Virus record (IMG/VR): IMGVR_UViG_3300009703_000019
Location: 1 to 60,947 of that record
Direction: 5' to 3' (one strand)
Length of the DNA stretch: 60,947 nt
Source of the DNA: a virus
Shown: piece by piece, positions 21,759 to 30,251 of the stretch
Layout of the letters: every line of letters starts with the position of its first letter
Numbering within the stretch: the first letter of the stretch is position 1
Made by a program: the position numbers and the translations under genes
The notes under the pieces: generated by a model
Told to the model about the DNA's origin: nothing
What the model saw: the letters and a program-made list of their open reading frames with translations, nothing else
The model's database searches: none

Positions 21759-23684
21759 TTAAGTTTTTTCCTCTGAATAATGGAGTGGTCCACCCCGAAA
21801 TGGAGCAAATCCTGTACCAAAAATAATACCAGCATCTACAAGATCTGCAGACTCAACAATGCCTTCGCTCAAGCATTTTTCACACTCAGCGATAATTGTT
21901 CCAACTAATCTAGATGTTATTTCTGGTTTTGGATTTCCGTGAGTCTTCTCTACATAGACATCATGTATATAAAACCCAACCCCTGATTTAATACCAAGAT
22001 TTCCATTCTCAACCAACCTCTCAAGCCTCTCTGGTATTTTAAGTCCTAGTTCCCCACAAATTGTATCCATGACAAAATAACAGACATCAAGTCCTACCGT
22101 ATCAGCCAGTTTCAATGGTCCTATAGGCATACCAAAATCTGTGAATGAAGCATCAATTTCTTCTTTAAGATATCCCTCATCAAGCATATTAATAGCTTCA
22201 ATGAGTGTAGGCATCAACACCCTATTAACGAGGAAACCCGGAGAAGATTTAACCTTCAATGGAAGTTTATCAATATGTCTGCAAAATGCCAAGGATTTTT
22301 CTATAACATCTGTCGAAGTAATGGGAGAATATATAACTTCAATTAGCGGCATCTTCGCAACTGGATTGAAAAAATGAATACCAACCAACCTCTCTGGATT
22401 TTGCATCTCAGCAGATAATACTTCTAATTTAATAGATGATGTGTTGGTTGCAAGTATTGCCGTGCTTTTCATTTCCTTTTCGAGTTTAGAATATAGATCC
22501 CTCTTGATATCTACATTTTCAATAATTGCTTCAATAACTATATCTGCAGATGGTATGCCAAACCCCTTTGAGTCTGGTATTAATCTGTCATATACTTCAT
22601 TGATTAGATGTTCTTGACCCGAAAATCTTTTTTTATAGAACTTATATGACCTAGCCATCCCCTTTGCTATGGTAGTCTCATCAATATCTTGAAGAGTTAC
22701 CTTATAACCAGATAGTGCTGCCCACATTGCGATATCAGAACCCATTGTTCCAGCACCAATAACATGAACGTGCTTGAGGTCGAGTTTTGATTTATCCCCC
22801 TCCCCTTTAAGCATATCCTGAAGCATGAACACACGAAGAAGATTCTTTGCGGTGGGAGTTACAGCTAATTTCGAAACACTTTCTGCCTCTGCTTTCATGA
22901 ACCTAAATTCATCGTACCCATATTTCTCCCATATATCAACTAATGCGTATGGTGCTGGGTAATGCTTTTCTTTAACTTTAGAATGGAGATTTCTTCGAAT
23001 CTTAGTGGATACCAATTTCCTACCAATAGACGAATGAAGTAGTGAATCGAGTTTATCTGATCTTCTCGGTGGAGGAGATTTTTTAATTATATCCACCGCC
23101 GATTTATCGAATAAGCGAAGAGGAACAACGTAATCAACGAGACCCATCTTTTTAGCTTGATATGCAGATAAAGTACGACCCGTCAGCATTATACCCATTG
23201 CCTTAATGACCCCAAGTACTCTAATGGATCTAACAGAACCACCAAATCCGGGATGTATTCCAAGCTTAACTTCTGGGAATCCGATTCTCGATTTTGTCGA
23301 GTCAAGAATGATTCTATAATCACAAGACAATGCAAGTTCAAGACCACCACCAAGACATACTCCATTAATCAGTGCGAGTGTGGGAAAGTCCATAGTATCA
23401 ATTAACCACATAACCTCTTGACCCTTGGTTATGGCTTTATGTGCATCTTCATATTCGTGGAATTTCTTAAATTCTTTAACATCAGCACCAGCAATAAATC
23501 CAGAAGATTTGGCAGAGGTAATTACCATACCCGCAGGTGAAATATTCCTAACTTCTAATAACACTTCTCTTAATTCATCTAATACCTCAGACGATAATAC
23601 ATTCATTGATCCATCAGCATAATCGAAATATACCCATGCGATTTGATTATTATCTAGTACTAATTTAAAATGTTTATAATCCAT
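21759..23684 (-). CDS. fadJ: Bifunctional enoyl-CoA hydratase / 3-hydroxyacyl-CoA dehydrogenase (FadJ/FadB-like)
   Basis: 641 residues, somewhat shorter than FadJ (714). The N-terminal crotonase domain has SGFIAGADVKEF and the two catalytic glutamates in GGGLELALSCDY and GFPEVKLGIHPGFGG. The second domain begins VHVIGAGTMGSDIAMWAAL (NAD site) and has the catalytic His in GIHFFNPVAKMPLIEVI and SPGFLVNRVLMP. It carries out steps two and three of beta-oxidation. It lies 3 bases after the thiolase gene, as in fadIJ operons. The missing C-terminal part of the second dehydrogenase repeat is minor; activity is expected. Confidence 0.92.
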   Translation of the reverse strand: MDYKHFKLVLDNNQIAWVYFDYADGSMNVLSSEVLDELREVLLEVRNISPAGMVITSAKSSGFIAGADVKEFKKFHEYEDAHKAITKGQEVMWLIDTMDFPTLALINGVCLGGGLELALSCDYRIILDSTKSRIGFPEVKLGIHPGFGGSVRSIRVLGVIKAMGIMLTGRTLSAYQAKKMGLVDYVVPLRLFDKSAVDIIKKSPPPRRSDKLDSLLHSSIGRKLVSTKIRRNLHSKVKEKHYPAPYALVDIWEKYGYDEFRFMKAEAESVSKLAVTPTAKNLLRVFMLQDMLKGEGDKSKLDLKHVHVIGAGTMGSDIAMWAALSGYKVTLQDIDETTIAKGMARSYKFYKKRFSGQEHLINEVYDRLIPDSKGFGIPSADIVIEAIIENVDIKRDLYSKLEKEMKSTAILATNTSSIKLEVLSAEMQNPERLVGIHFFNPVAKMPLIEVIYSPITSTDVIEKSLAFCRHIDKLPLKVKSSPGFLVNRVLMPTLIEAINMLDEGYLKEEIDASFTDFGMPIGPLKLADTVGLDVCYFVMDTICGELGLKIPERLERLVENGNLGIKSGVGFYIHDVYVEKTHGNPKPEITSRLVGTIIAECEKCLSEGIVESADLVDAGIIFGTGFAPFRGGPLHYSEEKT

Positions 23685-23687
23685 AAT

Positions 23688-24986
23688 TTATCTCTTTAAA
23701 TTTTCAATTAATATTGCACCACCTTGCCCATGTCCAATACATAGAGATGCAACCCCATATTGAGTGGAATTCGCCTCAAGTGTTTTGGCAAGGTGATATA
23801 CAATTCGTGTACCAGAAGCACCAACCGGATGACCTATAGAAATAGAACCCCCGTGCATGTTTAACTTGGTGGGATCAATCTCCCCGAATGCTTCTTCCAT
23901 TCCAAATTCCTCTGAGCAATAATCCTTCGATTCCATTGCCTTTAAGCACCCAATTACCTGTGCGGCAAATGCTTCATTTAATTCGAAAGAATCGATATCC
24001 CCGACACTAAGACCATTTCTCGTAACCATTGGAACTAACGATTTTACTGGACCAAGACCCATTTCAGAAGGATCTACTCCAGCCCAATTGATATCGACGA
24101 TTTTAGCAAGAACCTTATCCCGAAGTCCATACTTATCGAGTGCTGCATCACTTGCCAATAAAACAAATGAAGCACCATCAGTAATAGGTGCAGAATTACC
24201 TGCAGTCACATTACCAAATAATTTATCAAAAACTGGTCGGAGTTTCGCCAGTTTTTCAATGGAATTCTTGGATCGTACGCTTTCATCGGTATTATAAACC
24301 CCCCCAACCTTATCATATATATTGGTTATCTCGTTTTCAAGTATATCGATACTCTGCTCTGTGTTATATTTTTTATGAGAGTTCACAGCATATTCATCCA
24401 TATCAGTTCTTGTAATACCAAACCTCCATGCTAAATTCTCGGCCGTTTGACCCATACTTAAATTTATAGTTGGATCTTTTAATGCTCTGAGGAGAGAGAT
24501 TACTGGGACTAACAACTTCGGTCTAAATTGAAGCGCGACAAGTAATTTTTTAGGAAAGGATTTAGCCATGTTGAATTTAGATAACCACATTGCCATATCA
24601 TCATTAAATAATAATGGTGCGCGAGACATGGTTTCTGTTCCACCAGCAAGAACCAAATCAGATGTACCAGAGGCTATATTTTTATACGCAGAATCAATCG
24701 CTTGAAGACCTGATGCACAATTACGTTGAACCGTATGTGCTGGTATATTAACATTGAGTCCGAGTCTCAAGGCTAGGAGTTTAGCTATATTACACTCATC
24801 GGCATTGGGATTCATGCAACCAACAACCAATTCATCTATATCATTATCTCCAATTCCATTACGAATTAAGAGAGGACGAGCGGCCTGAATTGCAAGGTCA
24901 AGAGCTTTAAATTTACCCGGAGTTCCCTTTGCCTTTAAAAATGGCGTTCTTGAACCATCTACTATATACACATCATTATATTTCAT
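23688..24986 (-). CDS. fadI: Acetyl-CoA acyltransferase / 3-ketoacyl-CoA thiolase (FadI-like)
   Basis: 432 residues, close to FadI (436). Acylated Cys in VQRNCASGLQAI, the His in GHPVGASGTRIVYHLA, and the second Cys in SLCIGHGQGGA are all present; GGTETMSRAP and ELNEAFAAQ are further family blocks. It cleaves 3-ketoacyl-CoA with CoA to acetyl-CoA and a shortened acyl-CoA. With the FadJ-like gene it forms the beta-oxidation complex. It is preceded by genes for ThyX and a nuclease in the same run. Confidence 0.93.
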   Translation of the reverse strand: MKYNDVYIVDGSRTPFLKAKGTPGKFKALDLAIQAARPLLIRNGIGDNDIDELVVGCMNPNADECNIAKLLALRLGLNVNIPAHTVQRNCASGLQAIDSAYKNIASGTSDLVLAGGTETMSRAPLLFNDDMAMWLSKFNMAKSFPKKLLVALQFRPKLLVPVISLLRALKDPTINLSMGQTAENLAWRFGITRTDMDEYAVNSHKKYNTEQSIDILENEITNIYDKVGGVYNTDESVRSKNSIEKLAKLRPVFDKLFGNVTAGNSAPITDGASFVLLASDAALDKYGLRDKVLAKIVDINWAGVDPSEMGLGPVKSLVPMVTRNGLSVGDIDSFELNEAFAAQVIGCLKAMESKDYCSEEFGMEEAFGEIDPTKLNMHGGSISIGHPVGASGTRIVYHLAKTLEANSTQYGVASLCIGHGQGGAILIENLKR

Positions 24987-24994
24987 AATCTCCC

Positions 24995-25189
24995 TTATTT
25001 AATTTCTTTAATTTTTTTCCATAATTTAGCAACAAGACTTGAATGTTTTTTTCTTCTATCGATATCAATATCAAAAAGCTGGGATCCCAGCTCTTCGAGT
25101 TCGAGTTTGGTCATCCCCTTAAGTTCTTCGTGCGTTATATTTTTCGTTTCGATGACCCCCGCTTTCGGTTGTCGTAGAGACATATACAT
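24995..25189 (-). CDS. Small basic helical protein
   Basis: 64 residues from the ATG at 25189, chosen because it avoids a 17-base overlap of the longer frame with the nuclease gene. It is Lys-rich, with ITHEELKGMTKLELEELGSQLF resembling a short helix-turn pattern near residues 18-39. The function is unknown. Confidence 0.5.
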   Translation of the reverse strand: MYMSLRQPKAGVIETKNITHEELKGMTKLELEELGSQLFDIDIDRRKKHSSLVAKLWKKIKEIK

Positions 25190-25193
25190 AACT

Positions 25194-25862
25194 TTAATCC
25201 ATTCTAGCATTATATTCCTTGATGGTTTGTATTAATCTTCTGGTCCAATTGTCCCGATGTTCAACAAAAACTTGAGGTCTTGCATTATCTACGGCAATTA
25301 ATATTACAAGTTTTGTAATAGGTATACCAGTTCGTTCTTCCCACATAATAGCATATGCGGCACATTGCATAAAATATGCTGAAATCCATTCCTTCTTTTT
25401 TGGTTTCCTTGATGTTTTAAAATCAATTACACTTAATTCGGAATCATATTTACCTATACAATCAACTCTCCCAGCAAGACCGAGATGATCGGAATATAAT
25501 GCACATTCCTGAAGATAGATTTCATTAATATTTTCTAATTCAATCTTAATATCCTTAAACGATTGAATCACGTGAGGAAGATAACCAGAAGCATAATCGG
25601 GAGTATTATCGAGGTATTTTTCGATAATTTCATGGACTTCAGTTCCCCTTTTACTTGCTCTTTTAGAAATCTTGTCAGCTTCCCTGTGTCCAATTCTGTC
25701 TCTCCATTTTTTAATTCCTTCTTCTGAGAGGATAGATAAAACTGTCGTAACCGACGGATATGCCCTTCCAAGAGGCGTAATATATTTCCGACCAGATTCT
25801 CGGGTCTCACATTTAAGATCATCATATTCAAGGAACTTTCGAGGCGAATGAGCAAACATCAC
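25194..25862 (-). CDS. PD-(D/E)XK nuclease (RecB/Cas4-like)
   Basis: 222 residues. PLGRAYPSVTTVLS and RGTEVHEIIEKYL precede the catalytic core GLAGRVDCIGKYDSELSVIDFKTSRKPKKK, with the Asp in GRVD, then D-F-K and the QCAAYAIMWEE helix: the RecB-like nuclease arrangement. Proteins like this occur in marine T4-like phages near replication genes and are presumed to act in recombination or host DNA degradation. Overlaps the gene upstream by ATGA. Confidence 0.78.
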   Translation of the reverse strand: MMFAHSPRKFLEYDDLKCETRESGRKYITPLGRAYPSVTTVLSILSEEGIKKWRDRIGHREADKISKRASKRGTEVHEIIEKYLDNTPDYASGYLPHVIQSFKDIKIELENINEIYLQECALYSDHLGLAGRVDCIGKYDSELSVIDFKTSRKPKKKEWISAYFMQCAAYAIMWEERTGIPITKLVILIAVDNARPQVFVEHRDNWTRRLIQTIKEYNARMD

Positions 25863-26044
25863 TTATCACCAGTCCACCCAATTACATACTCATATTTTTT
25901 TAAATTCCATTTAAGGTTAGTATATGCGACCATCCCCTCATCTTGTGGCTTAGGCATTTTAACCCACCTCATATTAAAATTTTTATATCTAACTTTAATA
26001 TCTTTACCCATGATCCATGCTCTATCTAAAATTTCTTTAGTCAT
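25859..26044 (-). CDS. Small hypothetical protein
   Basis: 61 residues from ATG at 26044, the first Met after the region shared with the neighbouring frame. It has aromatic/lysine blocks (VRYKNFNMRWVK, LKWNLKKYEYVIGW). Its stop overlaps the nuclease start. No function is recognised. Confidence 0.5.
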   Translation of the reverse strand: MTKEILDRAWIMGKDIKVRYKNFNMRWVKMPKPQDEGMVAYTNLKWNLKKYEYVIGWTGDK

Positions 26045-26057
26045 AATATTACCTCTC

Positions 26058-26288
26058 TCAAAAAAACCATCTATAAACTGCAAAGGAATCGATAACAAAA
26101 TAAGCAACATTCATCCACATCAAGGGGTATTCACGTATTCTATATGCGTAAATAAACCACAGTATAGAAGATACCCCAAATAATATAAATGAATATGGAG
26201 AGATACTTATATTTACTGACAACAATATTGCAGCTATAATACCTAGTATCGTACCCCAATCATCGATTCCAAACTTTCGAAAATTCAT
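26058..26288 (-). CDS. Small three-helix membrane protein
   Basis: 76 residues from ATG at 26288 (TAATG with the thyX stop). Three short hydrophobic segments (GTILGIIAAILLSVNIS, SFILFGVSSILWFIYAY, WMNVAYFVIDSFAVYRW) resemble small YgjV- or SemiSWEET-like transporters. The family is not certain. It could be a membrane anchor or metabolite channel. Confidence 0.5.
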   Translation of the reverse strand: MNFRKFGIDDWGTILGIIAAILLSVNISISPYSFILFGVSSILWFIYAYRIREYPLMWMNVAYFVIDSFAVYRWFF

Positions 26289-27025
26289 TAGTCTCTCGTT
26301 AATGCTTCCCATGAAATTGGATATAAAGCACCCACAATTCTATTCCACTCATCAGCAAGATCACGTATCTCAAGTTGAGCTGTAGAACTTTTCCTAAGAT
26401 TATATGCTCTTGCCCAAGCATATAAAGATCCCGTTACATAATACTCAGTCATCATTGACTGTGGTAGAACCATACGTGCTTGTTCTGGACAGACCCCAGA
26501 CCCCAGCATTTCCGTATATAATCTAGTAGATTTAATGACATGGGTCATGTACGCTTCTTCAAGCGTAGGAGAAGTTAAACCATCGAGTATTGGTTCTTTA
26601 AAATTGGTTACAAAATCTGTGGGGGAAGAACCTTGCTTAACATTCTCGGGTCGTGATCTCCAATTCTCTGGTACATGAAAATCTGGTGGATCAGAAACAT
26701 ATCTTCTCGACACTTCATTATACGAAAATCCTACAACATGCTTGAATCTTTGTCGTGCAACGAAGATCGGTACTTTCTCACGAAGAGTTACCATTGCATG
26801 TGTGAATGGTGTAAAGTGATTATGCTTAGCTAAGAAGTTAATTAACTTTTTATCAGGATCGTTTAGATTAGGTATAAATGCATATAATGTACATTCGCCA
26901 TTTTCGTCTACATGATCCACACATTCGTCAACTCCGACCCCATCAGATGTTTTATTAAATGATACTCTAGCAGCATTAACCACCGAAATATCATCACCCA
27001 TATTATCTATAAATTCAACTTTCAT
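26288..27025 (-). CDS. thyX: Flavin-dependent thymidylate synthase ThyX
   Basis: 245 residues from ATG at 27025. Contains VNAARVSF, HNHFTPFTHAMV, the motif region RQRFKHVVGFSYNEVSRRY and the C-terminal GSLYAWARAYNLRKSSTAQLEI. It methylates dUMP to dTMP using FADH2 and methylene-tetrahydrofolate. The ThyX motif is a variant with Gln in place of the first His of RHR-x7-S, as seen in some phage enzymes. It lies in a nucleotide/replication run with the Fe-S protein and nuclease. Confidence 0.9.
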   Translation of the reverse strand: MKVEFIDNMGDDISVVNAARVSFNKTSDGVGVDECVDHVDENGECTLYAFIPNLNDPDKKLINFLAKHNHFTPFTHAMVTLREKVPIFVARQRFKHVVGFSYNEVSRRYVSDPPDFHVPENWRSRPENVKQGSSPTDFVTNFKEPILDGLTSPTLEEAYMTHVIKSTRLYTEMLGSGVCPEQARMVLPQSMMTEYYVTGSLYAWARAYNLRKSSTAQLEIRDLADEWNRIVGALYPISWEALTRD

Positions 27026-27305
27026 TAGTATCCCGCCTCTCATTATATAACGCAATGTAATAATTATATTTTATTCTTGTCTCAAACATTTTAATACACT
27101 GATCTCTCCATTGAGTTAATGTTCCTTGCGGAAGTGTTAAATTTATCTTATCTGCTCCATTATATACTGATAGCGGCATATAGATTGGAGCTCTTTTATC
27201 AAAAAAACCAAATTTACCATTTCCATTTTGAAGGATTTTATTTTGTACTAACCCCGCTTCAATTATTTCAATTTTCCAATGATCAGATTGTGCAAAAATA
27301 CTCAT
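27015..27305 (-). CDS. Hypothetical protein
   Basis: 96 residues from ATG at 27305, chosen because it follows the ATGA overlap with the 29-residue peptide. Beta-rich with FFDKRAPIYMPLSVYNG and a C-terminal helix with YNYYIALYNE. Overlaps the start of thyX by 11 bases. Not recognised. Confidence 0.55.
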   Translation of the reverse strand: MSIFAQSDHWKIEIIEAGLVQNKILQNGNGKFGFFDKRAPIYMPLSVYNGADKINLTLPQGTLTQWRDQCIKMFETRIKYNYYIALYNERRDTNES

Positions 27306-27391
27306 GTGTTTACACCATAGAAAATAAAACAGAAAAGAAGACCCCAATAAAGAATAGCACATATAATTAGCTTTATTGGGATATGATTCAT
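27302..27391 (-). CDS. 29-residue membrane peptide
   Basis: Starts MNHIPIKLIICAILYWG and is one hydrophobic helix. Both ends are coupled: its ATG overlaps the preceding stop and its TGA overlaps the next ATG. Such double overlap is good evidence for translation despite the small size. Confidence 0.5.
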   Translation of the reverse strand: MNHIPIKLIICAILYWGLLFCFIFYGVNT

Positions 27392-27735
27392 TTTTCAGCA
27401 GGGTTATATTCCGGAATACCTTTCAATTGGTCCTCGGGATCAAAGTTTTCTGGACCACCATCCAAGAAAAATGAATCGTATGTATTAACTGGTTTCACTT
27501 TTTTTGGATATGGAATACATATCACTTCTGCATTTGCATCATATTCTCCAGGAGATGTTTGCATACAAAATTGAAGTATCTTTGTTTTGGTATTATATAC
27601 CCAACCATGCGAAGATCCCGGTTCTTTGGTAGCTACTTGATCTTCTTTGACCACATCATCTGCTGTAATAATACCACCATAAACTAATAGGCAGACTCCC
27701 ACAACGATCATCATTTCTAAACTATAGTCTTTCAT
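27388..27735 (-). CDS. Membrane-anchored hypothetical protein
   Basis: 115 residues with an N-terminal helix (about 8-24, MMIVVGVCLLVYGGIITA) followed by a soluble domain that ends Pro/Glu-rich (FDPEDQLKGIPEYNPAEK). It may be an inner-membrane protein facing the periplasm. It is not recognised. Confidence 0.5.
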   Translation of the reverse strand: MKDYSLEMMIVVGVCLLVYGGIITADDVVKEDQVATKEPGSSHGWVYNTKTKILQFCMQTSPGEYDANAEVICIPYPKKVKPVNTYDSFFLDGGPENFDPEDQLKGIPEYNPAEK

Positions 27736-27736
27736 T

Positions 27737-27829
27737 TCAATTCCTCATTTTATCTTTCAAATTTTTATACGCAATATATCCATAAAACAAATAGAATACA
27801 TCGTCATCCATCCAAACTTCTTTTTTCAT
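27737..27829 (-). CDS. 30-residue hypothetical peptide
   Basis: Starts MKKEVWMDDDVFYLFYGYIAY; overlaps the Fe-S protein stop (ATGA) and ends just before the next gene. Acidic/aromatic; unknown. Confidence 0.4.
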   Translation of the reverse strand: MKKEVWMDDDVFYLFYGYIAYKNLKDKMRN

Positions 27830-28188
27830 AATGTAAAACTCTCCCCACACCCACACGAATTCTTATCTGGTATTGTCACTTTAAATGCAGGATTAAAAGG
27901 TCCACCGGTATAATCTATCTTACTCTCATTACCCATAATATCGAGGGTAATTTTATCTATCACAAACATATTAGGACAATTATGACAGTCTTCTTCTTGC
28001 TCCATTGCCGCGGCGCAATATGAACCATCCTCACACGACCTCCACATTACAGTGTCTTTCTCTACATCTAACTTATCTATAATATCCCATTTACCCATTA
28101 ATCCAGAACATCCTCCTCCATTCAAGGAATATCTAATAATACCCCCGATCTCAGAGAATTGTTTCTTTGCTGAATCACTTATATTCAT
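27826..28188 (-). CDS. A-type iron-sulfur carrier (IscA/HesB family)
   Basis: 120 residues with the family's three-cysteine signature: first Cys in GGGCSGL near residue 27, and C-G-C-G near the C-terminus (NSCGCGESF). Family members deliver Fe-S clusters. Unlike IscA, the middle has extra cysteines (CEDGSYC, CHNC) that may bind a second metal. In marine T4-like phages similar genes occur; the target may be Fe-S or di-iron enzymes such as host proteins or phage ribonucleotide reductase, by inference. Confidence 0.8.
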   Translation of the reverse strand: MNISDSAKKQFSEIGGIIRYSLNGGGCSGLMGKWDIIDKLDVEKDTVMWRSCEDGSYCAAAMEQEEDCHNCPNMFVIDKITLDIMGNESKIDYTGGPFNPAFKVTIPDKNSCGCGESFTL

Positions 28189-28321
28189 TGATAACTTCCG
28201 TTATCTTTGATATTTCAGGATCAGTAAATACCTTATTACCCACAGTCTCTGGTAATATTAATAATAAAATTACTACAGTTAAAAACGTTACTAATATTGC
28301 TAATCTTAATACATATTTCAT
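28175..28321 (-). CDS. 48-residue membrane protein
   Basis: Starts MKYVLRLAILVTFLTVVILL, one membrane helix then an acidic tail (ETVGNKVFTDPEISKITE). Overlaps the Fe-S protein start by 14 bases. Not recognised. Confidence 0.45.
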   Translation of the reverse strand: MKYVLRLAILVTFLTVVILLLILPETVGNKVFTDPEISKITEVINEYK

Positions 28322-28324
28322 TGC

Positions 28325-28552
28325 TTATACCTCGGGTTTCTTTGGCCATATTAGATTTTCGGCACATTGTCCTGTTGCTAATTCTTCTTGATAAATTTCT
28401 TCGGGAAAGTCCCGAATTTTTTGCCTATACTTATCCCACGCTTCAAGTTCAGACACCGATAGATTGGCATTTGGTTCCTGAGTCCATTCTGACTCTATTA
28501 ATAAAGCAGTGACTTTGCCTTTAATGTCTTCGCTTATATAAAAATCACTCAT
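28325..28552 (-). CDS. Tail-fibre-assembly-like / Phage_TAC-type small protein
   Basis: 75 residues resembling phage tail assembly chaperones: SEWTQEPNANLSVSE, LEAWDKYRQKIRDFPEE and the C-terminal ENLIWPKKPEV, which matches the usual W-P-x-x-P ending. Odd location: it is in an early run behind a sigma70-like promoter rather than next to fibres. The family assignment is moderate. Confidence 0.55.
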   Translation of the reverse strand: MSDFYISEDIKGKVTALLIESEWTQEPNANLSVSELEAWDKYRQKIRDFPEEIYQEELATGQCAENLIWPKKPEV

Positions 28553-28566
28553 CTCGTAATACCTCT

Positions 28567-28595
28567 ATTATAGTATATTTTTAAGTATTTGTAAA
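28567..28595 (-). promoter_or_regulatory. Sigma70-like promoter for the Fe-S / thyX / fadIJ run
   Basis: TTTACA (28590-28595), 17 bases, TATAAT (28567-28572), overlapping the end of the GIY-YIG-like gene. Downstream to 21759 all genes are on the same strand with small gaps and no strong terminator, so the thiolase and FadJ-like genes may be on this transcript. Confidence 0.7.
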
Positions 28596-29000
28596 ATATT
28601 TTGTTAAATGAGATTTTCTAACTTTAACCATAATCCATCTATTGTAGTATTTATCTGATTCAAGAACTTTTCTATCAAATTGATATTTTGCTTCGAAATA
28701 AGAACATTCAGATTTAGTCTTGCAGAGCTTGAGAATAACCCTCTCAAAATTATCTGTACCTACCTCAACAATATCCTCCAACAATAATTCAGAACTACCA
28801 TAATAATCTTTCCAATTTGATTCAACTATTTTTTTCTTTCTCTTAAGATTCTTTTGATAAGTTTTTCTAGACCAAAACGATTTCTTACCAATATATTTTT
28901 TACCATTATTTAGATTAGTTATTTCATAGACAAATCCGTGTATCTTTTTAGGATCTGATTCAGTGAGATTATATTCTTTTCCTCTGTATATCCATGTCAT
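28581..29000 (-). CDS. GIY-YIG-like putative endonuclease
   Basis: 139 residues. FVYEITNLNNGKKYIGKKSFWSRK fits the GIY...YIG core with an altered first motif (FVY), and the rest is Lys/Arg-rich. Free-standing relatives in T4-like phages are homing or repair nucleases. Only part of the motif is certain, and the first 20 residues lie before it. The gene is separated from NrdB by a 42-base gap. Confidence 0.55.
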   Translation of the reverse strand: MTWIYRGKEYNLTESDPKKIHGFVYEITNLNNGKKYIGKKSFWSRKTYQKNLKRKKKIVESNWKDYYGSSELLLEDIVEVGTDNFERVILKLCKTKSECSYFEAKYQFDRKVLESDKYYNRWIMVKVRKSHLTKYFTNT

Positions 29001-29042
29001 ATATATTATTCATAGTCTTAAATAAATAAATATATATAACAA

Positions 29043-30239
29043 TCAGTAAACATCATTCCAAGATCCTTTAAGTCCACCTACTTCATATTCTGTTACACGG
29101 TTTTCAAAGAAATTTGTATGATCAGGAGCATTAAGAACCCAATCAAGCCATGGAAGGGGGTTATCCTTTACCTTAAAATTTGGTTTTAATCCGAGTTGAA
29201 GGAGTCTTCTATCTGCAATGTACCTAATATATTTTTTAACTTCTTTTTTCGAAAGATTATCAACTCCAGAGTTATTACCATACGCAAGATCAATGAACTT
29301 ATCCTCAAGTTCAACAGTTTTTCGAAGCATTGAATATATTTCTTTTTTAAATTCGTCTGTCACAACCCTCGGATGTTCCACACAAAATTCTTTGAAGAGT
29401 TGCGACATACCATCAACATGCATAGATTCATCGCGAATAGACCATTCTACAACCTTACACATTCCTTTCATTTTACCCGAGCGTTGGAAATTTAGCAGCA
29501 TTACAAATGATGCAAACAAAGAAATACCCTCTGAGAATACAGATTTAGCTATAGCAGTAGCCAAATTGGAATAATTAGATGTATCATTATCCCTCATAAA
29601 TTTTACTTTATTTTCCATCTCTTTATATTCAAGAAATGCATGAAACTCAGACTCAGGAAGTCCGAGAGTATCATTTAATAGGGCATATGCTCTTTGATGA
29701 ACCCCCTCTCTTGAAGCAAATGAACCAAGCATATTACGAATTTCATTATTCTTTATCTTTGGTATAAAATATTCATAATAATTCTGTCCTACCGCAACAT
29801 CAGATTGTGTAAATAGTCGAAGAACCTGCATGACAAATTCTTTTTCCGACGAATCTAATACATTCTTTTTCCAATCTGATACATCATCAGACAAATCAAT
29901 TTCCTCTTCAATCCAATGGGATTGCTCATGTTTCTTTGTTAATTCAACAGCCCAAGGATATCTGAATGGTTTATAAGTTTCAGATGGAGTGAACATTGTA
30001 ACTTTTTTCTCAAAGAGAAACAACTCCTTAGATTTCATTAACGTATCATAGTTGCCCAGATACTTACCATCTATAACAATTTGTGGTACAGTTCTCTGAC
30101 CGAGTTTCGACCAATTATCAAAATATTCATCTTTCTCGGTTATATCATATATGGAATACCTCACATTATGTTTATCAAACCAGTTTTTCACGCTTACGCA
30201 AAAAGAACAATCTGGTTTTGAATATAATTCAATTTTCAT
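29043..30239 (-). CDS. nrdB: Glutaredoxin fused to ribonucleotide reductase beta subunit
   Basis: 398 residues. Residues 1-75 are a glutaredoxin with C11-x-x-C14 and VPQIVIDG; from about 85 the class I beta fold begins. Di-iron/tyrosyl residues are visible: Asp147, Glu178, His181 and Tyr185 (E-G-V-H-Q-R-A-Y), then EGISLFASF and RDESMHV. It provides the radical for reduction of ribonucleotides; the fused glutaredoxin could re-reduce NrdA, whose C-terminal CxxC is intact. Same run as the HAD phosphatase gene, promoter at 31159. Confidence 0.93.
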   Translation of the reverse strand: MKIELYSKPDCSFCVSVKNWFDKHNVRYSIYDITEKDEYFDNWSKLGQRTVPQIVIDGKYLGNYDTLMKSKELFLFEKKVTMFTPSETYKPFRYPWAVELTKKHEQSHWIEEEIDLSDDVSDWKKNVLDSSEKEFVMQVLRLFTQSDVAVGQNYYEYFIPKIKNNEIRNMLGSFASREGVHQRAYALLNDTLGLPESEFHAFLEYKEMENKVKFMRDNDTSNYSNLATAIAKSVFSEGISLFASFVMLLNFQRSGKMKGMCKVVEWSIRDESMHVDGMSQLFKEFCVEHPRVVTDEFKKEIYSMLRKTVELEDKFIDLAYGNNSGVDNLSKKEVKKYIRYIADRRLLQLGLKPNFKVKDNPLPWLDWVLNAPDHTNFFENRVTEYEVGGLKGSWNDVY

Positions 30240-30251
30240 TAAAATCCTTAT

